Positions 44,469 through 52,829 of a stretch of 64,000 nt of DNA are shown piece after piece. Source of the stretch: G963667145 sp963667145 (GTDB lineage Bacteria > Cloacimonadota > Cloacimonadia > G963667145). The notes under the pieces are model-generated. The model saw nothing but the letters and a program-made list of their open reading frames with translations, did no database searches and was not told where the DNA came from. The DNA is taken from the NCBI GenBank assembly GCA_963667145.1, contig OY762943.1:124001-188000 (forward strand), in the 5' to 3' direction. The position numbers and the translations under genes are program-made. The number at the start of each line of letters is the position of its first letter. The stretch's first letter is position 1.

Positions 44469-45617
44469 ATGGCAAAAAGAGATTATTATGAGGTGTTGGG
44501 GCTTGATAAAAGTGCTAGTGCTGCGGATATAAAGAAAGCTTATCGCAAATTGGCGATGAAGTATCATCCCGATAAAAACAAGGACAACAAAGAGGCTGAA
44601 GAGAAGTTTAAAGAGGCTTCGGAAGCTTATGAGGTGCTGTCCGATGGAGACAAAAAAGCTCGCTACGACCAATTTGGACACGCAGGAATGGAAGGAGCTT
44701 TTGGGCATCAAGGCGGATTTCGTTGGTCGGACTTTTCGCATTCGGGAGATTTTTCCGATATATTCGGTTCTGAGGGATTTTCTTCGTTCTTTGGGAATAT
44801 TTTCGGTGGAGGTCGCAGGTCAGGACGCAGGAGCAATAGAGGCGAAGATTTAAAAGTAGGTGTGACTTTATCCCTCAAGGAAATTGCCGAGGGATGCGAA
44901 AAGAAGATAAAAATCAAGGTCAAATCTGTTTGTCCCAAATGTGGAGGAAGTGGAGCTAAAGACGGCAAAAAATCTACTTGTACGCAGTGCGGTGGAACAG
45001 GTCAGGTTCGCCAAGTGCAAAATTCACTTTTTGGCAGAATGCAGACTATAGTTGACTGCCCGAGTTGTGGTGGAACTGGTCAAAAAATCGAAAATCCTTG
45101 TTCCAACTGTAGTGGCACGGGCAGAATCGACGAGCAAAAAACCGTTTTGGTGAAGATACCAGGTGGTGTGGAAGAGGGGCAATATTTGCGTTTGAATGGT
45201 CAAGGAAATGCAGGCATCAACGGTGGACAAAGTGGAGATTTGATAGTTGTCATCTCCGAGAAAGAACACGATTTGTTCGTCAGAGATGGTGAAAGCCTTT
45301 ATGTCGATTATCCCATCAATGTTTCCACGGCTGTTCTTGGAGGGAGCTTGGTCATCGATTCCATCTATGGTGGTAAGCTCAAATTATCAGTGAAAGAAGG
45401 AACCGAGTCGGGAAAAGTGCTACGTGTGAAAGGACAAGGACTTCCGGTAGTCAATCGTGATTACAAAGGCGATTTGTTCGTGAGATTGTCCGTGAAGATT
45501 CCTACAAAGCTGGATAAGGAAGAGAAAAAACTGTACGAAAAACTTGCCAAATTTGATGAAAAGCGAGAGCTCAGCCCTAGGAAATCTTTTTTGGATAAAG
45601 TGAAAGATTTCTTTTAA
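44469..45617 (+). CDS. dnaJ: Chaperone DnaJ (Hsp40)
   Basis: 382 residues. The J domain (1-70) contains YHPDKN, followed by a Gly/Phe-rich linker, a zinc domain with four CxxCxGxG-type repeats (about 157-225: CPKCGGSG, CTQCGGTG, CPSCGGTG, CSNCSGTG), and the C-terminal peptide-binding domains. It delivers substrates to DnaK and stimulates its ATPase. It lies 180 bp after dnaK and precedes an LptE-like lipoprotein gene. Confidence 0.97.
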   Translation: MAKRDYYEVLGLDKSASAADIKKAYRKLAMKYHPDKNKDNKEAEEKFKEASEAYEVLSDGDKKARYDQFGHAGMEGAFGHQGGFRWSDFSHSGDFSDIFGSEGFSSFFGNIFGGGRRSGRRSNRGEDLKVGVTLSLKEIAEGCEKKIKIKVKSVCPKCGGSGAKDGKKSTCTQCGGTGQVRQVQNSLFGRMQTIVDCPSCGGTGQKIENPCSNCSGTGRIDEQKTVLVKIPGGVEEGQYLRLNGQGNAGINGGQSGDLIVVISEKEHDLFVRDGESLYVDYPINVSTAVLGGSLVIDSIYGGKLKLSVKEGTESGKVLRVKGQGLPVVNRDYKGDLFVRLSVKIPTKLDKEEKKLYEKLAKFDEKRELSPRKSFLDKVKDFF

Positions 45618-45637
45618 GAGATTGATTTGGAGAAATT

Positions 45638-46186
45638 TTGAAAAGATTTAAGAAGTTCTTATTTTTGCTTTTGCCCGTTGTGATTTTCGGTTGTGCCTAT
45701 AGCATTGGTGGTCGGGGTTTGTCGCATCTTAACACTATCACTGTGCAAACTTTTGCCAATTCTACTGACGAAGATTGGTTGGACGAGGATTTGTTGAACT
45801 ATTTTTCCACACAATTCAATTCCAATAGCGATTTGAAAACTCAGACCAAGAACGCCGATTGCATTCTGAAGGGCGAGATTTTGACCTATACGGACGAAGT
45901 TTACAAATACGATTCGGACGATAATATCGAGAGTTATCACATCATGATGAGTTTCAAGGTTACTTTTTACGATTTGGTGAAGAACAAGACTCTCTATTCT
46001 GTGAATAGTAAGCACTACAATATCACGTATGCCATTGGCGACCCTTCTAATCCTGATATTACGGTGGATGTTACTATTTCCAAGGCACAAAACAATAATC
46101 GCGACAAATATGAGCAGATTATTAAGCCCAAGATTTTTGAGGAGTTATTTGATGAGATTAATAATTCCACTTTTGAATCTTGGTAA
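45638..46186 (+). CDS. lptE: LptE-like LPS assembly lipoprotein
   Basis: 182 residues. Lipobox VIFGC (Cys19) is followed by AYSIGGRGLSHLNTITVQTF, the start of the LptE fold in which a lipoprotein plugs the LptD barrel to place LPS in the outer membrane. The TTG start at 45638 has TTGGAG upstream. The symbol is by family resemblance; sequence identity in LptE is low. Together with lpxK it supports an LPS-bearing outer membrane. Confidence 0.75.
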   Translation: MKRFKKFLFLLLPVVIFGCAYSIGGRGLSHLNTITVQTFANSTDEDWLDEDLLNYFSTQFNSNSDLKTQTKNADCILKGEILTYTDEVYKYDSDDNIESYHIMMSFKVTFYDLVKNKTLYSVNSKHYNITYAIGDPSNPDITVDVTISKAQNNNRDKYEQIIKPKIFEELFDEINNSTFESW

Positions 46187-46196
46187 TGGGTAGATT

Positions 46197-46922
46197 TTGA
46201 GAATAAACAAATTTTTGGCTTTTTGCGGTTTCGGTTCCCGACGTAGTGTGGAATCGCTCATTGTAGCTGGCAAGGTGAAGGTTAATGGTGAAGTCTGCAA
46301 AGAGTTCAATTGGCGAATTAATCCGAGGGAAGACAAGGTTGAGGTTGACGGGAAAGTTGCCGAGTACCTCGAAGAGAAAATCTATCTGATGATAAATAAG
46401 CCCCCCGGATATTTGGTGTCGCACAACGATGCTTTCGGGAGAAAATTGGTTTACGATTTAGTTCCTGATTTTGGAGTACATCTATTTGCTGTGGGCAGGC
46501 TCGACTTGATGTCTCAGGGGCTTTTGCTCCTCACGAGTGATGGTGACTTCGCCAACAAGGTTATTCATCCGAGTTATAAGCTGGAGAAAGTTTATAAGGT
46601 TGAAGTTGACGGCTATTTCACTGGCGAGATGGCGAAGATTTTGCGTTCTGGCGTGGAAATTGATGGCATCAAAACTTTCCCCGCTAAGGTCTATATCAAC
46701 AAGGCTACTAGAGATGGTAGCACTCTAAAAATAGTCATCCAAGAAGGTCGCAAAAGGCAAATTCGCAGGATGATTTCCAGTGTTGGGCTGAATGTGACTA
46801 AACTCACCAGATTGCAAATAGGTGGGTTGCATATCGGGTCTTTGCCTATGGGGATGTGGAAGTTTTTGGATGAAAGGCAAATAAAGAAGATTTTTTCTCT
46901 TCGAGAAAATAAGAAGTTGTAG
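46197..46922 (+). CDS. rluB: RsuA/RluB-family pseudouridine synthase
   Basis: 241 residues. An S4 domain (about 1-60) precedes the catalytic domain, with GRLDLMSQGLLLLTSDGDFA holding the catalytic Asp and EGRKRQIRRMI. Members modify one uridine in 16S (RsuA) or 23S (RluB/E/F) rRNA; I favour RluB on overall form, not proof. It starts at TTG 46197 and is followed by the only long gene-free region of the window. Confidence 0.85.
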   Translation: MRINKFLAFCGFGSRRSVESLIVAGKVKVNGEVCKEFNWRINPREDKVEVDGKVAEYLEEKIYLMINKPPGYLVSHNDAFGRKLVYDLVPDFGVHLFAVGRLDLMSQGLLLLTSDGDFANKVIHPSYKLEKVYKVEVDGYFTGEMAKILRSGVEIDGIKTFPAKVYINKATRDGSTLKIVIQEGRKRQIRRMISSVGLNVTKLTRLQIGGLHIGSLPMGMWKFLDERQIKKIFSLRENKKL

Positions 46923-46925
46923 ATT

Positions 46926-46969
46926 GTTACTTTTCTTTTTTTTTCGTGATAAAAAAAAGAAAGAGTAAC
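46926..46969 (+). terminator. Long T/A hairpin after rluB
   Basis: Bases 46926-46944 (GTTACTTTTC plus nine T) pair at 18 of 19 positions with 46951-46969, with a 6-base loop. The 5' arm is T-rich and the 3' arm A-rich, so this is not a classic + strand terminator; read from the - strand the T's are likewise in the 5' arm. It lies 4 bp after rluB. Confidence 0.5.
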
Positions 46970-46985
46970 CATAAAGAAAAAAACT

Positions 46986-47351
46986 CAAAATCAAAAGCCT
47001 CACCTCTAAAATATTCAACTCCTTCGTATTATTGTAAGCTCAACCTGTGAAGTCAGAATAGAACTTTAGTAAGAGACTACAGGTATCGCACAATAATTGA
47101 CTTCAGTCGTTTTCTATTTTTACGAGGCTCGACTTGATGGATTTGTTGCTACCCCAAGCCCGAGCGAAACACTCTTAGGGGTCAGGTGGTAACGGTAAAT
47201 ACATCAAAGCAAAAAGCTTGAAATTTATTAGCTTACCGAACTACGAGAATAGAACCGTTTCAAGCCTCTTGATAATTTTCTATGTTGGTTATTTGAAGCG
47301 GTGCTAATTATCGTGAGAGGGAGAGGTTAGAAATTTAGCTTTTTGATTTTG
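46986..47351 (+). ncRNA. Candidate structured RNA with three H-type pseudoknots
   Basis: No gene is present. The ends pair (46986-46998 with 47338-47351, one bulge), and 47002-47007 pairs with 47322-47327. Pseudoknot A: 47028-47034/47091-47097 crossed by 47048-47055/47098-47105. Pseudoknot B: 47127-47131/47161-47165 crossed by 47145-47153/47185-47193 and 47134-47139/47202-47207. Pseudoknot C: 47254-47263/47293-47302 crossed by 47271-47277/47306-47312. The few imperfect pairs in B and C are G-U on the + strand and would be A-C on the other, which favours a + strand RNA of about 365 nt. It matches no family I can name. Confidence 0.45.
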
Positions 47352-47367
47352 TATTTAGAGGTTTTTT

Positions 47368-47398
47368 GCTTCTTTTTTTACGGTGAAAAAAAGAAGGC
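47368..47398 (+). repeat. T/A-rich hairpin after the structured RNA
   Basis: GCTTC plus seven T pairs with seven A plus GAAGGC, with one bulged G and a short ACGGTG loop. It is similar in style to the hairpin at 46926-46969, so the two flank the RNA candidate. Confidence 0.5.
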
Positions 47399-47742
47399 AT
47401 ATTGCTATGGATGCCCGTTGTCACGAGCATTAGGAATAGCGAAGCAGGAAGCCCAAGCATTCTCATTCTTGCGGATGCGGGAATTCACTCTTCCTTGCCT
47501 TCCCCAAAATTATCAATTATCCATTGTCACTTATCAATTATTTCCAAAACCTACCTTTTGGTTTGTTTCTGTTTTTTGTATCCATAGACTTTGACATTTA
47601 CCTCCAAAAAAAAAGTATGACTTTGAAAAATTAGTTAGGTGGTTACTTTTGGACTATACCGCCAAACTTTTTGGCAAAAAAGTTGGACAAAACCTTGCAT
47701 TACTAAATCTTGCTGTCAAATTTTTCACAAGCGAGAGATGTT
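47399..47742. other. Gene-free remainder before gpmI
   Basis: No reading frame here looks real. 47408-47494 (GGATGCCCGTTGTCACGAGC to GGATGCGGGAATTC) looks like a degenerate dispersed repeat, since CACGAGC and AGCGAAGCAGGAAGC resemble common intergenic repeats. TATCAATTAT occurs twice, at 47511 and 47532. TTGACA at 47591 with TATGAC at 47616 (19 bp spacer) is a possible gpmI promoter. Nothing else is evident. Confidence 0.35.
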
Positions 47743-49260
47743 ATGACAAAAAAAGTTTTATTGATGATTTTAGACGGATGGGGCTATTCGACCAATAAGG
47801 TTGGAAACGCTGTTGCGTCGGCGGAAACTCTCTTTTTGGACAAGCTGGAAGAAGAGTACGGCAACTCTTTTCTTTTGCCCTCGGGAACGGCTGTTGGACT
47901 TGAAGATGGTACCATGGGAAATTCCGAAGTTGGTCATCTGAATATTGGGGCAGGACGCATAGTTTACCAACTGAACACGCTTATTGACAAAGCTATTTCC
48001 ACTGGTGAGTTCGACGAGAATGAGGCTTTGAACAAGGCTATAGACAATTGCTTGAAAAACGGTAGCAATCTCCACGTGATGGGTTTGCTGTCTGACGGCA
48101 AGGTTCATTCCAATCCTAAACATTTGCTTGCTTTTCTGAGGTTGGCAAATTCTCGCGGATTGTCTTCCGACAAGATTTTTTATCACATAATAACCGATGG
48201 CAGGGACACTTTGCCTAATTCGGGAAAAGGTTTCGTGCAAGATTTTTTGGATAATGCCAAAGATTTGTGTCAAATTGCCAGTGTCTGTGGGCGTTATTGG
48301 GCGATGGACAGAGACAATCGCTGGGACAGAGTGGAGAAGGCTTATAATTGCTTTGTGAATAGGCAGGGCAAGCATTTTGACAATCCAGTTGCGGCGGTGG
48401 AAGCGAGTTATGCGAGCGATGTGACCGACGAATTTATTGAGCCTTGTGTCATTGGCGATGCTCCCGAGATAAAAGATGGCGATTCGCTGTTTTTTTTCAA
48501 TTTCAGGGCGGATAGAGCAAGACAGATTTCTTACAGCTTTTTGTTACCTGAGTTTGATAAGTTTGAGCGGAAAATTTTTAAAAATCTATGCTACGTCAGT
48601 ATATCGCCGTACGATGTGCATTTGGAAGAGTATTCGGAAATTGCTTTTCGGTTGCCAGAACTCAAAAATATTCTGGGCGAGGTTGTTCAAGATTGTGGAT
48701 TGAAGCAGTTGCGGATAGCGGAAACGGAAAAATATGCTCATGTCACTTTTTTCTTTAATGGTACACGGGAAGAGCCTTTTGCTCATGAGGATAGAATTTT
48801 GATACCATCTCCCAAGGTGGCTTCGTACGATTTGCAACCAGAGATGAGTGCTTACGAGGTTGCGGACGCTTTGGTGGAGCAACTGCAAAACGAAAAATAT
48901 CCGATGGTTATTTGTAATTTGGCGAACTGTGATATGGTGGGTCATACGGGAAATTTTGAGGCTACGAAAAGGGCTGTGGAGACTGTGGACGAGGTTTTGA
49001 GGAAGATTGTTCCGACTGCTTTGGAGCATGGTTATGAGGTGCTTGTTACGGCTGACCATGGGAACGCCGAAAAGATGCTGAACGAAGATGGCGAGATTTT
49101 CACAGCTCACACCACTTCTCCAGTGAAGATTATTTTGGCAGGAGATGGCAGAGATAGGTTGAATGATGGCAAATTGGGAGACATTGCTCCGACTATTTTG
49201 GAGTTGATGGGAATAGATAAACCTGCTGAAATGACAGGTGAAAGTTTATTAAAATCGTAA
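47743..49260 (+). CDS. gpmI: 2,3-bisphosphoglycerate-independent phosphoglycerate mutase
   Basis: 505 residues. The alkaline-phosphatase-like metal site is visible: Asp11 (LMILDGWGY), Ser61 as nucleophile (GTMGNSEVGHLNIG), and C-terminal VTADHGNAEKM plus HTTSPV. It interconverts 3- and 2-phosphoglycerate in glycolysis. ATG 47743 follows GAGAGATGTT and gives the standard start; the frame is open 33 bp further upstream. Confidence 0.96.
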   Translation: MTKKVLLMILDGWGYSTNKVGNAVASAETLFLDKLEEEYGNSFLLPSGTAVGLEDGTMGNSEVGHLNIGAGRIVYQLNTLIDKAISTGEFDENEALNKAIDNCLKNGSNLHVMGLLSDGKVHSNPKHLLAFLRLANSRGLSSDKIFYHIITDGRDTLPNSGKGFVQDFLDNAKDLCQIASVCGRYWAMDRDNRWDRVEKAYNCFVNRQGKHFDNPVAAVEASYASDVTDEFIEPCVIGDAPEIKDGDSLFFFNFRADRARQISYSFLLPEFDKFERKIFKNLCYVSISPYDVHLEEYSEIAFRLPELKNILGEVVQDCGLKQLRIAETEKYAHVTFFFNGTREEPFAHEDRILIPSPKVASYDLQPEMSAYEVADALVEQLQNEKYPMVICNLANCDMVGHTGNFEATKRAVETVDEVLRKIVPTALEHGYEVLVTADHGNAEKMLNEDGEIFTAHTTSPVKIILAGDGRDRLNDGKLGDIAPTILELMGIDKPAEMTGESLLKS

Positions 49261-49274
49261 ATTGAGAGAGAATT

Positions 49275-50687
49275 TTGAAAAGTTTTGAGATAATTAATGG
49301 GGTTTTGGAGCAAAGAATTTCGGCTGTTTCTGTGGTCGAAGATGCTTTCGCCAAAATTAGCGAAAAAGAAGAACTGAACGGTTTTATCACAGTTTTGGAA
49401 GAGCGAGCTTTGGCTAAGGCAAAAGACGTTGACGAGAGGATTAGCAAGGGTCAAAAAGTGGGGAAATTAGCTGGATTGCCCATAGCGGTTAAGGATAATA
49501 TTGCCATTGCAGACCAAAGGATGACGTGTGCTTCGGCGAGTTTGAAAGATTATGTCAGTCCATTTGATGCACACGTGATAGAGAGCCTTGAGAATGAGGA
49601 TGCTATCATCGTGGGCAAGACTAATCTCGATGAATTTGCGATGGGTGCAACTGGAGAGTACTCACATTTTGGAGTGGCAAAAAACCCTTTGGATAGCTCG
49701 TATGTGGCGGGTGGTTCCAGTAGCGGTTCTGCGGTGAGTGTTGCTGGTGACATGGTGTCTGTGGCTTTGGGGAGTGAGACGGGTGGTTCCATCAGATTGC
49801 CTGCGAGTTATTGTGGATTGGTTGGATTGAAGCCGACTTACGGAAGTGTTTCTCGCTACGGACTTACAGCTTTTTCTTCTTCGCTCGACCAGATAGGAGT
49901 TCTAAGCAAATCTGTTCAGGAAAATCAACTGATTTTTGATGTGATTAAAGGTCAGGATAAGAATGATATGACTAGCAAGGCATACAAAAATGAAGCCTCC
50001 AACAAAGGCATAGACGAGCTTGTGATAGGTTTGCCCAAGGAGTATTTTGATGTTTTGGACAAAGATTTATCCGTGGGAATTTTGGAATTTATAGAGAAGA
50101 TGAAAGATAGAGGGTTCAAGTTCAAGACGGTTTCCATTCCTTCCAGTAAATTTGCTGTTCCGACGTACTATGTGCTTACGACTGCGGAGCTTTCGTCCAA
50201 TTTGTCGCGGTTCGACGGTGTGCGTTATTCCAGCCGTGTGGACGTTGACGCAGGTGTGATGGAGATGATAATGGCTTCGCGTTCGGAAGGTTTTGGTCAG
50301 GAAGTGAAACGCCGCATTATGCTTGGAACTTATGTTTTGTCGGCTGGGTACTATGACGCTTATTATGGAAAGGCGTTGCAGGCAAAGAGCAATTTTGAAC
50401 GTGAATTTTCCGAGATTTTTGCGAACGAGTGTGATATTTTGCTTGCTCCTGTTGCCAATTCGTTGCCTCCCAAAATAGGTGAAAGGTGCGAAGACCCTGT
50501 TGCTATGTACAACACAGATGTTTTCACTTGCAGTGCTAATATCGCTGGAATACCTGCTTTGAGTATTCCTATTGGCAGAGTGAGTGACGAGTTGCCTTTT
50601 TCACAGAGCATTCAACTAATGGGGAATAAATTTAGTGAAGAACTGTTGTTTTCCGTGGGGAAAGAGATAGAAAAGTTAAACTATTAA
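49275..50687 (+). CDS. gatA: Asp/Glu-tRNA amidotransferase subunit A
   Basis: 470 residues of the amidase signature family. The Ser-cisSer-Lys triad is Lys73 (AVKDNIA), the GGSSSGSAV segment, and the nucleophile in GSETGGSIRLPAS. It frees ammonia from glutamine for the GatCAB complex. TTG 49275 is the start, 14 bp after gpmI. gatC is about 48 kb upstream. Confidence 0.95.
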   Translation: MKSFEIINGVLEQRISAVSVVEDAFAKISEKEELNGFITVLEERALAKAKDVDERISKGQKVGKLAGLPIAVKDNIAIADQRMTCASASLKDYVSPFDAHVIESLENEDAIIVGKTNLDEFAMGATGEYSHFGVAKNPLDSSYVAGGSSSGSAVSVAGDMVSVALGSETGGSIRLPASYCGLVGLKPTYGSVSRYGLTAFSSSLDQIGVLSKSVQENQLIFDVIKGQDKNDMTSKAYKNEASNKGIDELVIGLPKEYFDVLDKDLSVGILEFIEKMKDRGFKFKTVSIPSSKFAVPTYYVLTTAELSSNLSRFDGVRYSSRVDVDAGVMEMIMASRSEGFGQEVKRRIMLGTYVLSAGYYDAYYGKALQAKSNFEREFSEIFANECDILLAPVANSLPPKIGERCEDPVAMYNTDVFTCSANIAGIPALSIPIGRVSDELPFSQSIQLMGNKFSEELLFSVGKEIEKLNY

Positions 50688-50702
50688 ATGAAGGAGATAA
50701 AA

Positions 50703-50930
50703 ATGATTAGTAAAGAAATTGTAGAAAAAAATTTGGATAAGATTAGACCTGCGATTCAGGCTGATGGTGGAAATGTTGAGTTGATAGAGATTTGTGAGGA
50801 CGGAGTGATTAAGGTGAGACTTACTGGTGCTTGCAGTGGATGTCCTATGGCAACTTTGACCCTGAAGCAAGGCGTGGAAAAAATATTGAAAGAAAACATT
50901 CCCGAAGTCAAAGAAGTTGTCGCTGGATAA
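50703..50930 (+). CDS. NifU C-terminal-like Fe-S scaffold protein
   Basis: 75 residues, a stand-alone NifU C-terminal domain. DGGNVELIEI and the cluster-binding Cys44-x2-Cys47 (GACSGCPMATLTL) are clear. Such proteins (Nfu type) carry and pass on [4Fe-4S] clusters. ATG 50703 is chosen because AAGGAG lies 6 bp upstream; ATG 50688 would place that site inside the gene. Confidence 0.9.
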   Translation: MISKEIVEKNLDKIRPAIQADGGNVELIEICEDGVIKVRLTGACSGCPMATLTLKQGVEKILKENIPEVKEVVAG

Positions 50931-50950
50931 AAAAATCTTAAGGTGGTAGT

Positions 50951-52786
50951 ATGTGCGGAATTGTTGGATATATCGGCGACAAGCAGGCGTTGCCTATAAT
51001 AGTTGGTGGCTTGAAAAAACTGGAGTATCGTGGCTACGATAGTGCAGGTGTTGCCCTATGGCAAGAAGACAAGCTCAAGGTGACGAAAGCTGTTGGCAAA
51101 ATCGTCAATTTGCAAGAGAAATTGGCAACGGAGAGCAATACATCAAATTTGGGAATTGGGCACACGAGGTGGGCAACTCACGGCGAACCAACTTTGGAAA
51201 ACGCTCATCCTCATTTGAGTATGGATGGGAAAATTTGCTTGGTTCACAACGGTATTATTGAGAACTACAAATTTCTGCGTCAGGAGTTGGAAGGGAAAGG
51301 ATTTGTTTTTAAATCGCAAACCGATACGGAAGTTTTGGTGAACCTGATTAGTTATTTCAAGAGTAAGGAAAACGATACCAAAAAGGCGATTCAAGTTGCT
51401 CTGAAAAAGGTCGATGGAGCTTATGGTGTAGCGGTGATGGATACTGAAAATCCTGATGTCTTGTATGCAGCCAGATGTGGAAGTCCGTTGGTGATAGGTG
51501 TTGGAGACGACGAGAATTTTGTTGCTTCTGATGTTAGTGCCATCATGATTCATACTTCCAACGTTATCTATCTGGACGATTTTCAAATGGTTAGCATTGG
51601 CAAAGACGATTTTGAGATTACCACTTTGGATAATGAACCGATAGAGAAAAAAATCGATGTGGTAGATTGGGATATTTCTTCCATTACCAAAGGCGGTTAC
51701 GAACATTTTATGCTCAAGGAGATTTGTGAGCAAGGGGAAACTGTTCGCAACGCTTTTAGAGGTCGTGTTAATAAATCTGAATGTTTGGTTCGTTTGGGTG
51801 GATTTAATCTTTCGTCAAAAGAGATAAGAGACCTCGAGAATATTCAAATAGTTGCGTGTGGCACTTCGTGGCATGCAGGATTGGTTGGGAAATATTTGTT
51901 GGAAAAAATAGCAAAAATTCCCGTAAGTGTGGAATATGCCAGTGAATATCGTTATCGCAATCCGATAATTCCCAAGAATACCATCGTGATAGCTATTAGT
52001 CAGTCGGGAGCTACTGCCGATACTTTGGCGGCTATGCGTGAGGCTAAAAATAGAGGTACAACTGTTTTCGGCATTACCAATGTTGTGGGAAGCGAGATTG
52101 CTCGCGAATCTGACGGGGGAACCTATTTGCATGCTGGACCAGAGATAGGAGTCGCGTCCACCAAGGCTTTCACTTCTCAGGTGACCGTTTTGTCACTTTT
52201 GGCTCACCATTTCGGGCAAGTCAGAGGCTTTGTGGATAATGAGCAAATCTTGAAATTCATATCCGAATTGGAAGCTTTGCCCGACAAAATTGATGAAGTG
52301 CTCAAGTGTAAAGAAGATGTCAAAGAAGTGGCTGAACTCATTTTGGACGCTTCAAACGCTTTGTTTTTGGGAAGAGACGTTAGTTTTCCTGCGGCTTTGG
52401 AGGGTGCTCTGAAACTCAAAGAAATTTCTTATATACATGCTGAGGGTTATCCAGCTGCCGAGATGAAGCACGGACCGATTGCTTTGATAGATGAAAATAT
52501 GCCGATTTTGGCGATAGCACCTTCCGACATCATTTATCACAAGGTTATTTCGAATTTGGAAGAGGTGAAATCCCGAAAGGGCAAAATATATGCGGTGGCT
52601 TCCAGTCATGACGAAAATTTGGAAGCTATCTGCCAGCGGGTTTTTTACATTCCGCATACGACTTGGTCGCTAATGCCTATCTTGGCAAGCATACCGTTGC
52701 AGTTGTTGGCGTATTATGTGGCTCATGGAAAAGGTTTGAACATCGACCAGCCACGCAATCTTGCCAAGAGTGTGACAGTCGAATAA
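50951..52786 (+). CDS. glmS: Glucosamine-fructose-6-phosphate aminotransferase
   Basis: 611 residues. Cys2 of MCGIVGYIGD is the glutaminase nucleophile; two SIS sugar-isomerase domains follow (ACGTSWHAGL and HAEGYPAAEMKHGP), and the tail ends in NLAKSVTVE. It makes glucosamine-6-phosphate, the entry to peptidoglycan and lipid A sugars. Only 20 bp separate it from the previous gene, so no glmS ribozyme is present. Confidence 0.97.
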   Translation: MCGIVGYIGDKQALPIIVGGLKKLEYRGYDSAGVALWQEDKLKVTKAVGKIVNLQEKLATESNTSNLGIGHTRWATHGEPTLENAHPHLSMDGKICLVHNGIIENYKFLRQELEGKGFVFKSQTDTEVLVNLISYFKSKENDTKKAIQVALKKVDGAYGVAVMDTENPDVLYAARCGSPLVIGVGDDENFVASDVSAIMIHTSNVIYLDDFQMVSIGKDDFEITTLDNEPIEKKIDVVDWDISSITKGGYEHFMLKEICEQGETVRNAFRGRVNKSECLVRLGGFNLSSKEIRDLENIQIVACGTSWHAGLVGKYLLEKIAKIPVSVEYASEYRYRNPIIPKNTIVIAISQSGATADTLAAMREAKNRGTTVFGITNVVGSEIARESDGGTYLHAGPEIGVASTKAFTSQVTVLSLLAHHFGQVRGFVDNEQILKFISELEALPDKIDEVLKCKEDVKEVAELILDASNALFLGRDVSFPAALEGALKLKEISYIHAEGYPAAEMKHGPIALIDENMPILAIAPSDIIYHKVISNLEEVKSRKGKIYAVASSHDENLEAICQRVFYIPHTTWSLMPILASIPLQLLAYYVAHGKGLNIDQPRNLAKSVTVE

Positions 52787-52829
52787 CTTAGGTAGGATGG
52801 ACAATCTTGTGTCCAAAAAGGGAGATATT

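Noticed and set aside
46986..47351. tmRNA, because of several pseudoknots and a CCTCGTAAAAATAG stretch on the - strand
   Set aside because: No tRNA-like ends, no T arm, no encoded CCA and no plausible tag reading frame on either strand; wobble pairs favour the + strand.
46986..47351. RNase P RNA, because of the size and closed ends
   Set aside because: The conserved GAGGAAAGTCC and ACAGAA core regions are missing on both strands.
47343..47594. 83-residue open frame in the gene-free region
   Set aside because: Low-complexity, starts inside the structured RNA end and runs through repeats; no ribosome site and no protein family resemblance.
50931..50950. glmS ribozyme before glmS
   Set aside because: Only 20 bp lie between the nifU-like gene and glmS, far too short for the ribozyme.
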